Below, piece by piece: positions 12,675-19,459 of a stretch of 21,375 nucleotides of DNA. The stretch lies in assembly GCA_001563965.1 (NCBI GenBank), contig LKMS01000006.1, forward strand, positions 1 through 21,375, written 5' to 3'. Origin of the DNA: Haloferacaceae archaeon PL-Br10_E2g29. Lineage in GTDB: Archaea; Halobacteriota; Halobacteria; Halobacteriales; Haloferacaceae. The notes beneath the pieces are model-generated. The model had not been told where the DNA came from. It did no database searches and saw nothing but the letters and a program-made list of their open reading frames with translations. Position 1 is the stretch's first letter. Each line of letters begins with the position of its first letter. A program made the position numbers and the translations under genes.

Positions 12675-14348
12675 ATGAGCGCCGACCGGGCCCGATTAGA
12701 ACAGGCCCTTGCGCGCGGCGAGGAAGAAAACGGCTCAATCGAGTTCAAAGAACGGCTGACCCGAGCGCTCCACCTCGCGGACGGTCGGATGGAAAGTCTC
12801 GCAGCCCAACTCCGCCACCGGGTGCTTTCTGGCGACGGCGAGGCGACGTACGTCGTCGGCGTGACCGACAACGGCGGCATTGCGGGCATTGCTCCGGCGG
12901 CCTTTTCGGAAACGATGGACGTGCTCTCGTTGCTTGCCGATGAGGCGGGCGCACACATCGAGGATGTCGAAACGTGGAGCGCTGGCGACGACGGCCTCGT
13001 CGGTGTCGCCACCATCCGGGAGGGCTCGATGCTCACCGCCGACACCGGCCACATCGTCATCGGCACCGCCGGCCACGTCGACCACGGCAAATCGACGCTG
13101 GTTGGCTCGCTCGTCACCGGCGAGGCCGACGACGGCAACGGCTTCACGCGGGGCTTTCTCGACGTCCAGCCGCACGAGGTCGAACGCGGCCTCTCGGCTG
13201 ATCTCTCGTATGCCGTCTACGGCTTCGACGACGCCGGCGACCCGGTTCGCATGGACAATCCGCACCGCAAAACCGACCGCGCTCGCGTCGTCGAGGAGGC
13301 CAGCCGACTCGTGTCGTTCGTCGACACCGTCGGCCACGAGCCATGGCTTCGAACGACGATTCGCGGACTTGTCGGCCAGAAACTCGACTACGGATTGTTG
13401 GCGGTCGCCGCTGACGACGGGCCAACGAAGACGACTCGCGAACACCTCGGCATTCTGCTGGCAACCGAGTTGCCGACGATCGTGACGATCACAAAGGTCG
13501 ACGCCGTGTCCGACAAGCGGGTCGACGAAGTCGAAAAGGAGGTCGAATCGCTCCTCCGGGATGTCAACCGAACGCCGCTGCGAGTTGGCCGCTACAGCGT
13601 CGAGGAGGCCGCGGCCGAACTGAGCGAAACCGTCGTGCCGATCGTTCGGACCAGCGCGGTTCGCGGCGACGGCATGGCCGACCTCGACACGTTGTTCGAG
13701 CGCCTGCCCAAACGCGCGGCCGACGCGGAGGCCGACTTTCGGATGTACATCGACCGGACGTACAGCGTCACCGGCGTCGGCGCGGTCGCCTCGGGAACGG
13801 TCAACGCCGGCTCGGTCGAGGCGGGCGATGAACTCCTGTTGGGACCGATGGCCGACGGCAGCTTCCGCGAGGTTGAGGTTCGTTCGATCGAGATGCACTA
13901 CCACCGGGTCGATACCGCCAAAGCCGGCCGTATCGTCGGCATTGCACTCAAAGGCGTCGCCGAAGTCGAAATCAGCCGCGGGATGGTGTTGCTTCCGCGG
14001 TCGGCCGATCCGCAGGCGGTTCGCGAGTTTACCGCCGAGGTGATGGTGCTCAACCATCCGACCCGGATTCAGTCGGGCTACGAGCCGGTGGTTCATCTCG
14101 AAACGCTGAGCGAGACGGCGGTTTTTTCGCCCGAAGGCGGCAAGCTGCTTCCCGGCGATACCGGTCGGACGACAGTCAAATTCAAATTTCGGCCGTACTT
14201 CGTCGAGGAGGGCCAGCGGTTCGTCTTCCGCGAAGGATCGAGCAAGGGCGTCGGCACCGTGCTCTCGGTGAACGGGGCCGACGACACGGACACAACTGCC
14301 GGTGCCGACACGGACACAACTGCCGGTGCAGACGCGGGCGACGACTGA
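12675..14348 (+). CDS. GTPBP1-type translational GTPase
   Basis: A 557-residue member of the archaeal/eukaryotic GTPBP1-GTPBP2 branch of EF-Tu-like GTPases, thought to act on stalled ribosomes or tRNA delivery. Residues 1-125 are an N-terminal alpha/beta domain typical of this branch (SIEFKERLTRALHLADGRME, ATYVVGVTDNGGIAGI). Then come G1 GHVDHGKST (133-141), a switch region around GFLDVQPHEVERGLSADLSYAVYG, G3 DTVGHE (217-222) and a G4 of TKVD form (273-276), as in GTPBP1. Two EF-Tu-like beta barrels follow (MYIDRTYSVTGVGAVASGTVNAG and FTAEVMVLNHPTRIQSGY). The last 25 residues are an acidic, repetitive tail encoded by two 24-base repeats. It is monocistronic. Confidence 0.92.
   Translation: MSADRARLEQALARGEEENGSIEFKERLTRALHLADGRMESLAAQLRHRVLSGDGEATYVVGVTDNGGIAGIAPAAFSETMDVLSLLADEAGAHIEDVETWSAGDDGLVGVATIREGSMLTADTGHIVIGTAGHVDHGKSTLVGSLVTGEADDGNGFTRGFLDVQPHEVERGLSADLSYAVYGFDDAGDPVRMDNPHRKTDRARVVEEASRLVSFVDTVGHEPWLRTTIRGLVGQKLDYGLLAVAADDGPTKTTREHLGILLATELPTIVTITKVDAVSDKRVDEVEKEVESLLRDVNRTPLRVGRYSVEEAAAELSETVVPIVRTSAVRGDGMADLDTLFERLPKRAADAEADFRMYIDRTYSVTGVGAVASGTVNAGSVEAGDELLLGPMADGSFREVEVRSIEMHYHRVDTAKAGRIVGIALKGVAEVEISRGMVLLPRSADPQAVREFTAEVMVLNHPTRIQSGYEPVVHLETLSETAVFSPEGGKLLPGDTGRTTVKFKFRPYFVEEGQRFVFREGSSKGVGTVLSVNGADDTDTTAGADTDTTAGADAGDD
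14283..14330 (+). repeat. Two perfect-type 24-base tandem repeats in the GTPase tail
   Basis: Copies at 14283-14306 and 14307-14330 differ only in the last base. In frame, each encodes eight residues around DTDTTAGA, giving a duplicated acidic/threonine tail. The length is a multiple of three, so the frame is kept. Confidence 0.85.
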
Positions 14349-14384
14349 GTGATAGCGGCGCTGGCGACGACTGAGTGATGGCGG
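14337..14384 (+). repeat. Tandem duplication across the stop codon of the GTPase gene
   Basis: Two 22-base copies (14337-14358 and 14363-14384), beginning GGCGACGACTGAGTGAT, have a 26-base period and one mismatch. The first copy holds the used TGA (14346-14348). The second lies downstream and untranslated. Confidence 0.8.
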
Positions 14385-14462
14385 ATCAATCGTTTGCAAC
14401 GTTCCGTCGTCGCCAGCGATTCTTGCGTTGTGCGTTAGCTTGCCGACACCGTCCGCTGAAAT

Positions 14463-15398
14463 CTACTTGACACCGAACGACTGCGCAACGAGTTCCTCGT
14501 CGGTTTCGCCGACGACGTACGTCTCGCCGTCGACAACGTCGATTGTGACTTTTGCGGGTGCAAACACGCGTTCGGGCACCTCGTAGAAATCCCAACCGGC
14601 CTCCTCGAAAATCTGTTCGAATGGGACGCCGTACTCCTCGCGGGCGACCGATGGGATCTCGTCGAACACGGTCGACTCCTCGCGAACCTGCAGGTACACC
14701 TCGCCGCCGTAGGCGAGCGCATCGTTTGTCCGGCCCATCGCGACCGACTCGTTGTAGCTCACGGGTGCCATCGGTGCGCGGCCCGTGGCGGTCGTGATTT
14801 CGGTGACTGGATAGCCCAGTTCGGCCAGCCGGAACACCGCAAGTTCGGCCGCCCGCGCCGCCATTGAGACGCTGCCGGCGGTCGAACCCGCGGCGTACGT
14901 CGGCAGAAAAACGCTCGACGGCTCGACGTTGGCGTAGTCGGCGATGTGTTCGGCAATTCGGTCGTCCGGGAGGTCGATGCTCTCGATGGCCAACACGGCG
15001 AAATCGAACTCGTCGTAGTAGCCGACCCGCTCGAAATCCGTCTCCTCGCCGACGAGCGCCCGTGCCGGACCCGATCCGAGGCCATTGAATCCCTCAAAAT
15101 CGAGTTCCCAGCCGGCCTTTTGCGAGCACAACAGGGCAACGGCTGGATGGTCGGTTGTGAGTTCGACGTAGGGAATCGGTGCGCCGCCAACACGACCCAT
15201 CTGGGTGTAGATCGTCGCCAACCCGGCGGTCTGAATGTCCGCCAGCATAAGGCCGGCTTCGATGCCGCCGTCGGCGGCCACCCCGAAATCGATGACTGTC
15301 GCGCCGCAGTCGAGTTCGGACGCGATCACGCCGAGTTCCTCGCTGAAGTCCAGCGCCTCGTCGACGAGTTCGATCGCCGAGCGATTGATGCTTTCCAT
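14463..15398 (-). CDS. mch: Methenyltetrahydromethanopterin cyclohydrolase homologue
   Basis: A 311-residue protein, the usual length for Mch, starting MESINRSAIELVDEALDFSEELGVIASEL. Recognisable parts are GATVIDFGVAADGGIEAGLMLADI, the PYVELTTDHPAVALLCSQKAGWEL region, GFNGLGSGPARAL and the MAPVSYNESVAMGRTNDAL segment near the C-terminus. In methanogens it interconverts methenyl- and formyl-H4MPT. Haloarchaea are not methanogens and carry the homologue in folate-type C1 metabolism, so the true substrate here is inferred and may be a methenyl-tetrahydrofolate. The ATG at 15398 is supported by a CTTTTG box 26 bases upstream. The thiamine-binding protein gene lies 59 bases upstream on the same strand. 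Confidence 0.94.
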   Translation of the reverse strand: MESINRSAIELVDEALDFSEELGVIASELDCGATVIDFGVAADGGIEAGLMLADIQTAGLATIYTQMGRVGGAPIPYVELTTDHPAVALLCSQKAGWELDFEGFNGLGSGPARALVGEETDFERVGYYDEFDFAVLAIESIDLPDDRIAEHIADYANVEPSSVFLPTYAAGSTAGSVSMAARAAELAVFRLAELGYPVTEITTATGRAPMAPVSYNESVAMGRTNDALAYGGEVYLQVREESTVFDEIPSVAREEYGVPFEQIFEEAGWDFYEVPERVFAPAKVTIDVVDGETYVVGETDEELVAQSFGVK

Positions 15399-15421
15399 GG
15401 GCAGTCGTCGGCTGGCGGCCG

Positions 15422-15427
15422 CAAAAG
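15422..15427 (-). promoter_or_regulatory. TATA-like box of mch
   Basis: CTTTTG on the minus strand is centred about 26 bases before the ATG at 15398. A moderate match. Confidence 0.45.
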
Positions 15428-15457
15428 CCATTCGTCCTTCGTCGACTCGGTGTCGCC

Positions 15458-15769
15458 CTATCGCTCGCGTTCGGCTTTCCGACCGAGTTCGGCTTCGACC
15501 GCCTCAACCTTATCGCTCGCCGACTGGTCGGTCGTCCGTTTGTCGTCGATTTTCAGCACGGTGCTCACGCGATCGGCGTCGACGGCCTTGTGTGCCGCGG
15601 CGACCGCCGCCAGCAACGAATCGATGTCGTCGGCCTCGATCACGGTTCCCATTGGATTCGTCTCGTAGCTCACGTCGTGGGCGTCGAGCGTGTCGACCGC
15701 CTTGGCGACCTCGCTGGCCATGCTGTCCTCGATTACGGGCGCAACGCTGAGCAGAGCGATTACCGTCAT
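15458..15769 (-). CDS. MTH1187-family thiamine-binding protein (DUF77)
   Basis: A 103-residue protein starting MTVIALLSVAPVIEDSMASEVAKAVDTLDAHDVSYETNPMGTVIEADDIDSLLAAVAAAHKAV. This is the ferredoxin-like fold of the MTH1187/YkoF family (PF01910). The SVAP opening, the SYETNPMGTVIEA strand pair and the following helix are all typical. Related proteins bind thiamine or its pyrimidine precursors in the cytoplasm; the physiological role is not settled. The last 30 residues (TTDQSASDKVEAVEAELGRKAERER) are a charged helical tail. A weak TTAG box lies 27 bases upstream. The gene is just upstream of mch on the same strand; the 59-base gap and a separate box for mch argue for independent transcription. 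Confidence 0.9.
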   Translation of the reverse strand: MTVIALLSVAPVIEDSMASEVAKAVDTLDAHDVSYETNPMGTVIEADDIDSLLAAVAAAHKAVDADRVSTVLKIDDKRTTDQSASDKVEAVEAELGRKAERER

Positions 15770-15873
15770 ACTCGTTCTTGCGGTTCGATCGCCCTAACTT
15801 CGCTGGTTGCTGGCGGTGTCGACCACGTCGGTTCAGCGTGACTGGATGCGAGTGCGTCGTCGCCAGCGGGGTA

Positions 15874-15882
15874 CGTTTTTGC
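15874..15882 (+). promoter_or_regulatory. TATA-like box of the I9-like gene
   Basis: CGTTTTTGC is centred 27 bases before the ATG at 15905 and favours that ATG over the GTG at 15899. Confidence 0.5.
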
Positions 15883-15904
15883 GTCTGGCGGGCAATCTGT
15901 GGAC

Positions 15905-16213
15905 ATGGCTCCGTACGTCTCACATCCGGTTCGAAGGATTCGGGCCGATCCGACCGACGAGCCGATTTCGCTGGTCGTCGAACTCGCGGCCGACGCCGAC
16001 GACTCGGCACTGACGGCGACGGTTGGGTCGGCTTCGGGGCGTGTTGTTCGCGAACTCCCGTTTGACGCCTATCTGCTCTCGGTTCCACAGACGGCCGTCG
16101 ACGCACTCTGTGAACTGCCATCCGTGGTTCGCGTCGAAACCGCAAACACGCTTTCAATCCACTCGCACGTCGCCGAACCACCCGAACCGGACGATTCGAT
16201 TGTTGGGGAGTAA
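15905..16213 (+). CDS. Free-standing protein resembling a subtilase propeptide (inhibitor I9)
   Basis: A 102-residue acidic protein starting MAPYVSHPVRRIRADPTDEPISLVVELAADADDSALTATVGSASGRVVRELPFDAYLLSVPQTAVDALCELPSVVRVE-like residues; described here by parts. The order is strand (ISLVVEL), helix (DDSALTATVG), strand pair (GRVVRELPFDAYLLSV), helix (QTAVDALCELP) and a last strand (SVVRVETANTLSI). This copies the propeptide/inhibitor I9 fold, in which the final strand and tail block a subtilase active site. No signal peptide and no protease gene are seen. It may act as an intracellular inhibitor or chaperone of a subtilase encoded elsewhere. The fold call is by pattern only. One cysteine lies in the second helix. 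Confidence 0.7.
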   Translation: MAPYVSHPVRRIRADPTDEPISLVVELAADADDSALTATVGSASGRVVRELPFDAYLLSVPQTAVDALCELPSVVRVETANTLSIHSHVAEPPEPDDSIVGE

Positions 16214-16255
16214 TCGCACGATTCGATACAGAAATCGCTCGTAATGATGTGTTGG

Positions 16256-16260
16256 AAAAA
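16256..16260 (-). terminator. Oligo-T terminator of the tRNA gene
   Basis: On the minus strand TTTTTCC follows directly after the discriminator base of tRNA-Gly, as in archaeal intrinsic termination. Confidence 0.55.
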
Positions 16261-16331
16261 TGCGTCGGCGGGGATTTGAACCCCGGTTGTAACCATGGCA
16301 AGGTTACGTGATACCACTACACTACCGACGC
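16261..16331 (-). tRNA. tRNA-Gly(GCC)
   Basis: The minus strand folds as a complete tRNA. The acceptor stem is GCGTCGG with CCGACGC, and the D arm contains TAGTGGTAT. The anticodon stem TAACC/GGTTA encloses the loop TTGCCAT, so the anticodon is GCC. A four-base variable loop is followed by a T arm CGGGG-TTCAAAT-CCCCG and discriminator A. No CCA is encoded and there is no intron. It decodes GGC and GGU glycine codons. Confidence 0.96.
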
Positions 16332-16373
16332 GTGGTGCGTTATGCGTCCACCTACACGTAGCCGGTGGCGACA

Positions 16374-16380
16374 GTATAAG
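16374..16380 (-). promoter_or_regulatory. TATA box of the tRNA-Gly gene
   Basis: CTTATAC on the minus strand lies about 46 bases before the tRNA 5' end, which predicts a leader of about 20 bases to be trimmed by RNase P. Confidence 0.5.
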
Positions 16381-16590
16381 GGTTGCGAAAGCGCCCGCGT
16401 CAACACCGAAAACCCCGTGACGTGACCGTGATTGCGACGGGTCGTCCACCACATTTGTCTGGCTCGTCTTACGTGGATCTGTTCATTAGAAATGTCCTCT
16501 TTAGCTCGAAATTCTGAACAAACCAGTTTCGAATGGGGGAAATACCTCGCCATATATTGCGCAGATCGGCATAAATCTAAAACAAACAGA

Positions 16591-16600
16591 ATATATTTAA
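16591..16600 (+). promoter_or_regulatory. TATA box of phoU
   Basis: ATATATTTAA is the strongest TATA element in the window, centred about 28 bases before the ATG at 16624. It fixes the start and implies a leaderless mRNA. Confidence 0.7.
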
Positions 16601-16623
16601 CACTCGGGCTGATTCCCACGAGT

Positions 16624-17304
16624 ATGCCCAGAGTTGCCTATCAGTCGGATCTCGACGCTCTCCGCGAGGATGTGCTCTACATGTCGGAACTCGTTCTCGA
16701 CCGGTTTCGGTCGGCGCTTTCCGCACTCGAACAGGGGGATGAATCGCTCGCCTGCGACGTCATCGACGGCGACGACGAAATCAACGACCTGTATCTCGAA
16801 CTCGAAAGCGACTGCGTCGACCTGATTGCGCTCCAACAGCCGGTCGCCTCGGACCTCCGATTCATCGCTGCCTCGTTCAAAATCCTCACCGATCTCGAAC
16901 GCGTCGGTGATCTGGCGGCGAACCTCGCCACCTACTCGCTTGCGGCCGACCAGAATACGTTCCCTGCGGTCGACATTCAGACAATCGGCACCGTCGTCGG
17001 CGAGATGGTCGAAGACGCCATGGTCGCCTACGCCGAGGCCGACACCGCGCTGTGCTACGCACTTGCCGAGCGAGACAATGCGGTCGACGACCAGTGTGTG
17101 GCCGCAAGCGAAACCGTCGTCAGCGAACTGCTCCGGCGAGACGGTCCGACTGCATCCGAGGAGTTGGATCACGAACGGCTGTTGGATGATGTCTCACGAC
17201 TCCTGTTGACGATTCGCGATCTTGAGCGCGTTGGCGACCACGCGGCCAACATCGCCGCTCGAACGGTGTACATGGTCGAAAACGACGCCGGGCTGCTCTA
17301 CTGA
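16624..17304 (+). CDS. phoU: PhoU family phosphate signalling protein
   Basis: A 226-residue all-helical protein made of two PhoU repeats (PF01895). Each ends in the metal-binding signature: DLERVGDLAANLA at about 90-102 and DLERVGDHAANIA at about 199-211. The N-terminus reads MPRVAYQSDLDALREDVLYMSELVLDR. The first repeat also has the typical QQPVASDLRFIAASFKI. PhoU proteins link the Pst phosphate transporter to regulation; no pst genes or PhoR are found next to it, so this is a solitary copy. An unusually AT-rich promoter with an inverted repeat upstream suggests regulation. The length is normal for the family. Confidence 0.93.
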   Translation: MPRVAYQSDLDALREDVLYMSELVLDRFRSALSALEQGDESLACDVIDGDDEINDLYLELESDCVDLIALQQPVASDLRFIAASFKILTDLERVGDLAANLATYSLAADQNTFPAVDIQTIGTVVGEMVEDAMVAYAEADTALCYALAERDNAVDDQCVAASETVVSELLRRDGPTASEELDHERLLDDVSRLLLTIRDLERVGDHAANIAARTVYMVENDAGLLY

Positions 17305-17581
17305 GACGGCCCCACTACTTACCACCCGCTCGGTGAGTATCTGATTTGGCTACTCACGCGCGGCGACCGTTTTGGTTCGACCCATGTGTTGTTATTCGTT
17401 CGATCGGTTGTCGCAGACTCATCCTCAGTTGTTCCATGTGGGGGTTCACCATGGCTCAAGAGAGATCGACGAAACACGCGACATCGTCCGTGTGACGCCG
17501 ACACAGGGCAGTCTGGATTCCGCTACCCTTTTACCTTCCCACTCGGTAGCCGACGTACAGTCTAGTGACGAGGCACACCCG
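17305..17581. other. Leader/intergenic region before the ribosomal protein operon
   Basis: 277 bases. A weak stem CTTACC/GGTGAG (17318-17337) after phoU may aid termination. A short CCATG/CATGG inverted repeat is at 17434-17454. The operon promoter is near 17528. No gene is supported; frames through here lack protein-like pattern. Confidence 0.5.
17528..17535 (+). promoter_or_regulatory. TATA box of the S10-type ribosomal protein operon
   Basis: CTTTTACC lies about 50 bases before the ATG at 17582, so transcription should start near 17557 and leave a leader of about 25 bases. That leader carries a short GAGG Shine-Dalgarno-like site, unlike the leaderless genes elsewhere in the window. Confidence 0.5.
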
Positions 17582-18436
17582 ATGGACGGACTCACCCTAC
17601 TGGTTCCGTCGTCGGTCGTCCGAGAGGCCGAGGACAAACGCGAGGCAACTCGCAAACTCGGCTACGTCGCCCGCGCGGCGGCAGTGTTCGGGGCCGACCG
17701 ACTGCTCGTCTTTCCCGACCGGGAGGGCGAGCGTCGATGGGGCGAGGAGTTTGTCCGCGTCGTGCTGCAGTACGCCGCGACGCCGCCATATCTCAAACAC
17801 GAGATCTGGGGCAAACGCGACGAGTTGCAGTTCGCGGGCATTCTGCCGCCGCTCCGGGTTTCGTCACAGACCGTAGCCGACCCGAACGGGCCGGCTACAC
17901 ACCAAGGAATCGTGACCGAGGTCGGATCTGAAGAGCGCGTTCGGGTCACTTGCGGACTGCAACACCCGATCTCTCTCCTGGTGCCGCCGTCGATGGCGAC
18001 ACCCGCGGAGGGAGAGCGCGTCACCATCAGGATCTCTTCGAGAGAACCGGTTCGTGCCCGCCTCGTCGACGAGGCCCCCCCGGGCTTCGTCGTCGACCGC
18101 ATGGACCTGTCGGAAGCGCTTGCCGACGAACCGGGGCTGACGATCGCCACATCCGCGTATGGACAGACGCTGTCGCATGCGCGACTCGGCACCCTCCTCG
18201 CCGACGTTCGCGAGGGGAGTATGACCGTCGCCTTCGGTTCGCCCGGTAGGGGCCTTCCGCAAATGCTCGGGATCTCACCCGAGGCGGTTTCGGCCGCCAT
18301 CGCGGCCGACACTCACGTCGACACCGATCCGCGGTTCGACCGCTGGCTCAATACGATTCCGCGACAGGCAAGCGAGACGGTGCGAACGGAGGAAGCAATG
18401 TTCGCGTCGCTCGCCTGCCTCACGCTCACGGAGTAA
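17582..18436 (+). CDS. SPOUT-family RNA methyltransferase (PF02598)
   Basis: A 284-residue protein starting MDGLTLLVPSSVVREAEDKREATRKLGYVARAAAVFGADRLLVF. It belongs to the archaeal/eukaryotic family of putative RNA methyltransferases that includes human SPOUT1 (C9orf114). An inserted OB-like domain sits in the middle (about 100-160, GIVTEVGSEERVRVTCG). The C-terminal knot has LGTLLADVREGSMTVAFGSPGRGLPQMLGI for S-adenosylmethionine binding. It heads the ribosomal protein operon, its stop four bases before rpl3, which points to an rRNA or ribosome-assembly role. The substrate base is not known to me. A longer frame to 17372 is rejected because the promoter lies inside it. Confidence 0.9.
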   Translation: MDGLTLLVPSSVVREAEDKREATRKLGYVARAAAVFGADRLLVFPDREGERRWGEEFVRVVLQYAATPPYLKHEIWGKRDELQFAGILPPLRVSSQTVADPNGPATHQGIVTEVGSEERVRVTCGLQHPISLLVPPSMATPAEGERVTIRISSREPVRARLVDEAPPGFVVDRMDLSEALADEPGLTIATSAYGQTLSHARLGTLLADVREGSMTVAFGSPGRGLPQMLGISPEAVSAAIAADTHVDTDPRFDRWLNTIPRQASETVRTEEAMFASLACLTLTE

Positions 18437-18440
18437 CCAT

Positions 18441-19457
18441 ATGCCACAACCAAGCAGACCACGCAAAGGCTCGATGGGCTACGGCCCGCGAAAGCGTGCG
18501 ACCTCACAGGTCCCACGGATTCGCTCGTGGCCAGACGACGATGGAGCCCCTGCACCGCAGGGATTCGCCGGCTACAAGGCCGGTATGACCCACGTCGTCA
18601 TGGTCAACGACGAGGCAGACTCGCCGCGTGAAGGAATGGAAGAGTCCGTTCCTGTCACCGTTGTCGAGGTGCCTCCAATGCGGGCGGTCGCCGTCCGAGC
18701 CTACCAAGACACGCCGTACGGACAGAAGCCGGTAACCGAGGTCTGGGCGACCGAGTTCGACGACGAACTCGACCGCGCGCTCGACCTGCCGGCCGAAAAC
18801 ACCTTCGCGGACGACGCGGAGGCCCTTCGGGAGCTCGTCGCCGACGGCGACGTCGACGACCTCCGGCTGATCACCCACACGGTGCCCGGCCCGAACAAGA
18901 ACGTCCCGAAAAAGAAACCCGACATCATGGAGACGCGAATCGGTGGCGGCTCGCTTGACGAGCGGTGTGAGTTCGCACTCGACCTGCTCGAAGACGGCGG
19001 CGAACACAGCGTCAGTGACGTGTTCCGCGCCGGCGAGTACCTCGATGTCTCGGGCATCACGAAGGGGAAAGGAACCCAAGGTCCCGTCAAACGATGGGGC
19101 GTCCAGAAACGCAAAGGGAAACACGCCCGCCAGGGATGGCGGCGACGGATCGGGAATCTCGGTCCGTGGAACCCCTCGCGCGTGCGGTCAACCGTTCCCC
19201 AGCAAGGACAGACCGGCTACCACCAGCGAACCGAGCTCAACAAGCGCCTGATCGACATCGGCAACGGCGACGACGCCTCCGTCGATGGTGGCTTCGTCAA
19301 CTACGGCGAGGTCGACGGCGACTACGTGCTCATCAAGGGTTCGCTCCCTGGCCCGAACAAACGGCTGCTGCGGTTCCGCCCGGCCATCCGGCCGAACGAC
19401 CAGCCACGCCTCGATCCCGAGGTTCGCTACGTCTCGACCGCATCTAACCAAGGATAA
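18441..19457 (+). CDS. rpl3: 50S ribosomal protein L3 (uL3)
   Basis: A 338-residue archaeal uL3, the length known for Haloarcula. The N-terminus is MPQPSRPRKGSMGYGPRKRA and a globular part follows with GFAGYKAGMTHVVMV. The long extension that reaches the peptidyl transferase region contains DVSGITKGKGTQGPVKRWGVQ, then WRRRIGNLGPWNPSRV and QQGQTGYHQRTELNKR. The C-terminal domain has KGSLPGPNKRLLRFRPA. It starts four bases after the methyltransferase stop and is followed by rpl4 after two bases. An early assembly protein of the large subunit. Confidence 0.98.
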   Translation: MPQPSRPRKGSMGYGPRKRATSQVPRIRSWPDDDGAPAPQGFAGYKAGMTHVVMVNDEADSPREGMEESVPVTVVEVPPMRAVAVRAYQDTPYGQKPVTEVWATEFDDELDRALDLPAENTFADDAEALRELVADGDVDDLRLITHTVPGPNKNVPKKKPDIMETRIGGGSLDERCEFALDLLEDGGEHSVSDVFRAGEYLDVSGITKGKGTQGPVKRWGVQKRKGKHARQGWRRRIGNLGPWNPSRVRSTVPQQGQTGYHQRTELNKRLIDIGNGDDASVDGGFVNYGEVDGDYVLIKGSLPGPNKRLLRFRPAIRPNDQPRLDPEVRYVSTASNQG

Positions 19458-19459
19458 TC

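Larger units (their letters stand above)
16332..16623. other. Divergent intergenic region, tRNA-Gly versus phoU
   Basis: 292 bases. The left part holds the tRNA promoter. From about 16480 to 16600 the sequence is clearly AT-richer than its surroundings, with an inverted repeat TCGAAA (16506-16511) and TTTCGA (16527-16532), and it ends in the phoU TATA box. I see no gene in it; a frame open from 16432 into phoU lacks conserved pattern before 16624. Confidence 0.6.

Noticed and set aside
12735..14399. A 554-codon open frame on the minus strand opposite the GTPase gene
   Set aside because: It lies antisense to a gene with clear GTPase motifs and shows no protein-like pattern. Long antisense frames are common in GC-rich haloarchaeal coding sequence.
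17318..17337. A strong intrinsic terminator after phoU
   Set aside because: The stem is only six pairs with one G-U and is not followed by a T run, so it is recorded only as a weak possibility.
17319..17504. A 61-codon minus-strand frame in the leader region before the ribosomal operon
   Set aside because: There is no promoter or Shine-Dalgarno at a fitting position, and the predicted protein lacks the acidic bias of real haloarchaeal proteins.
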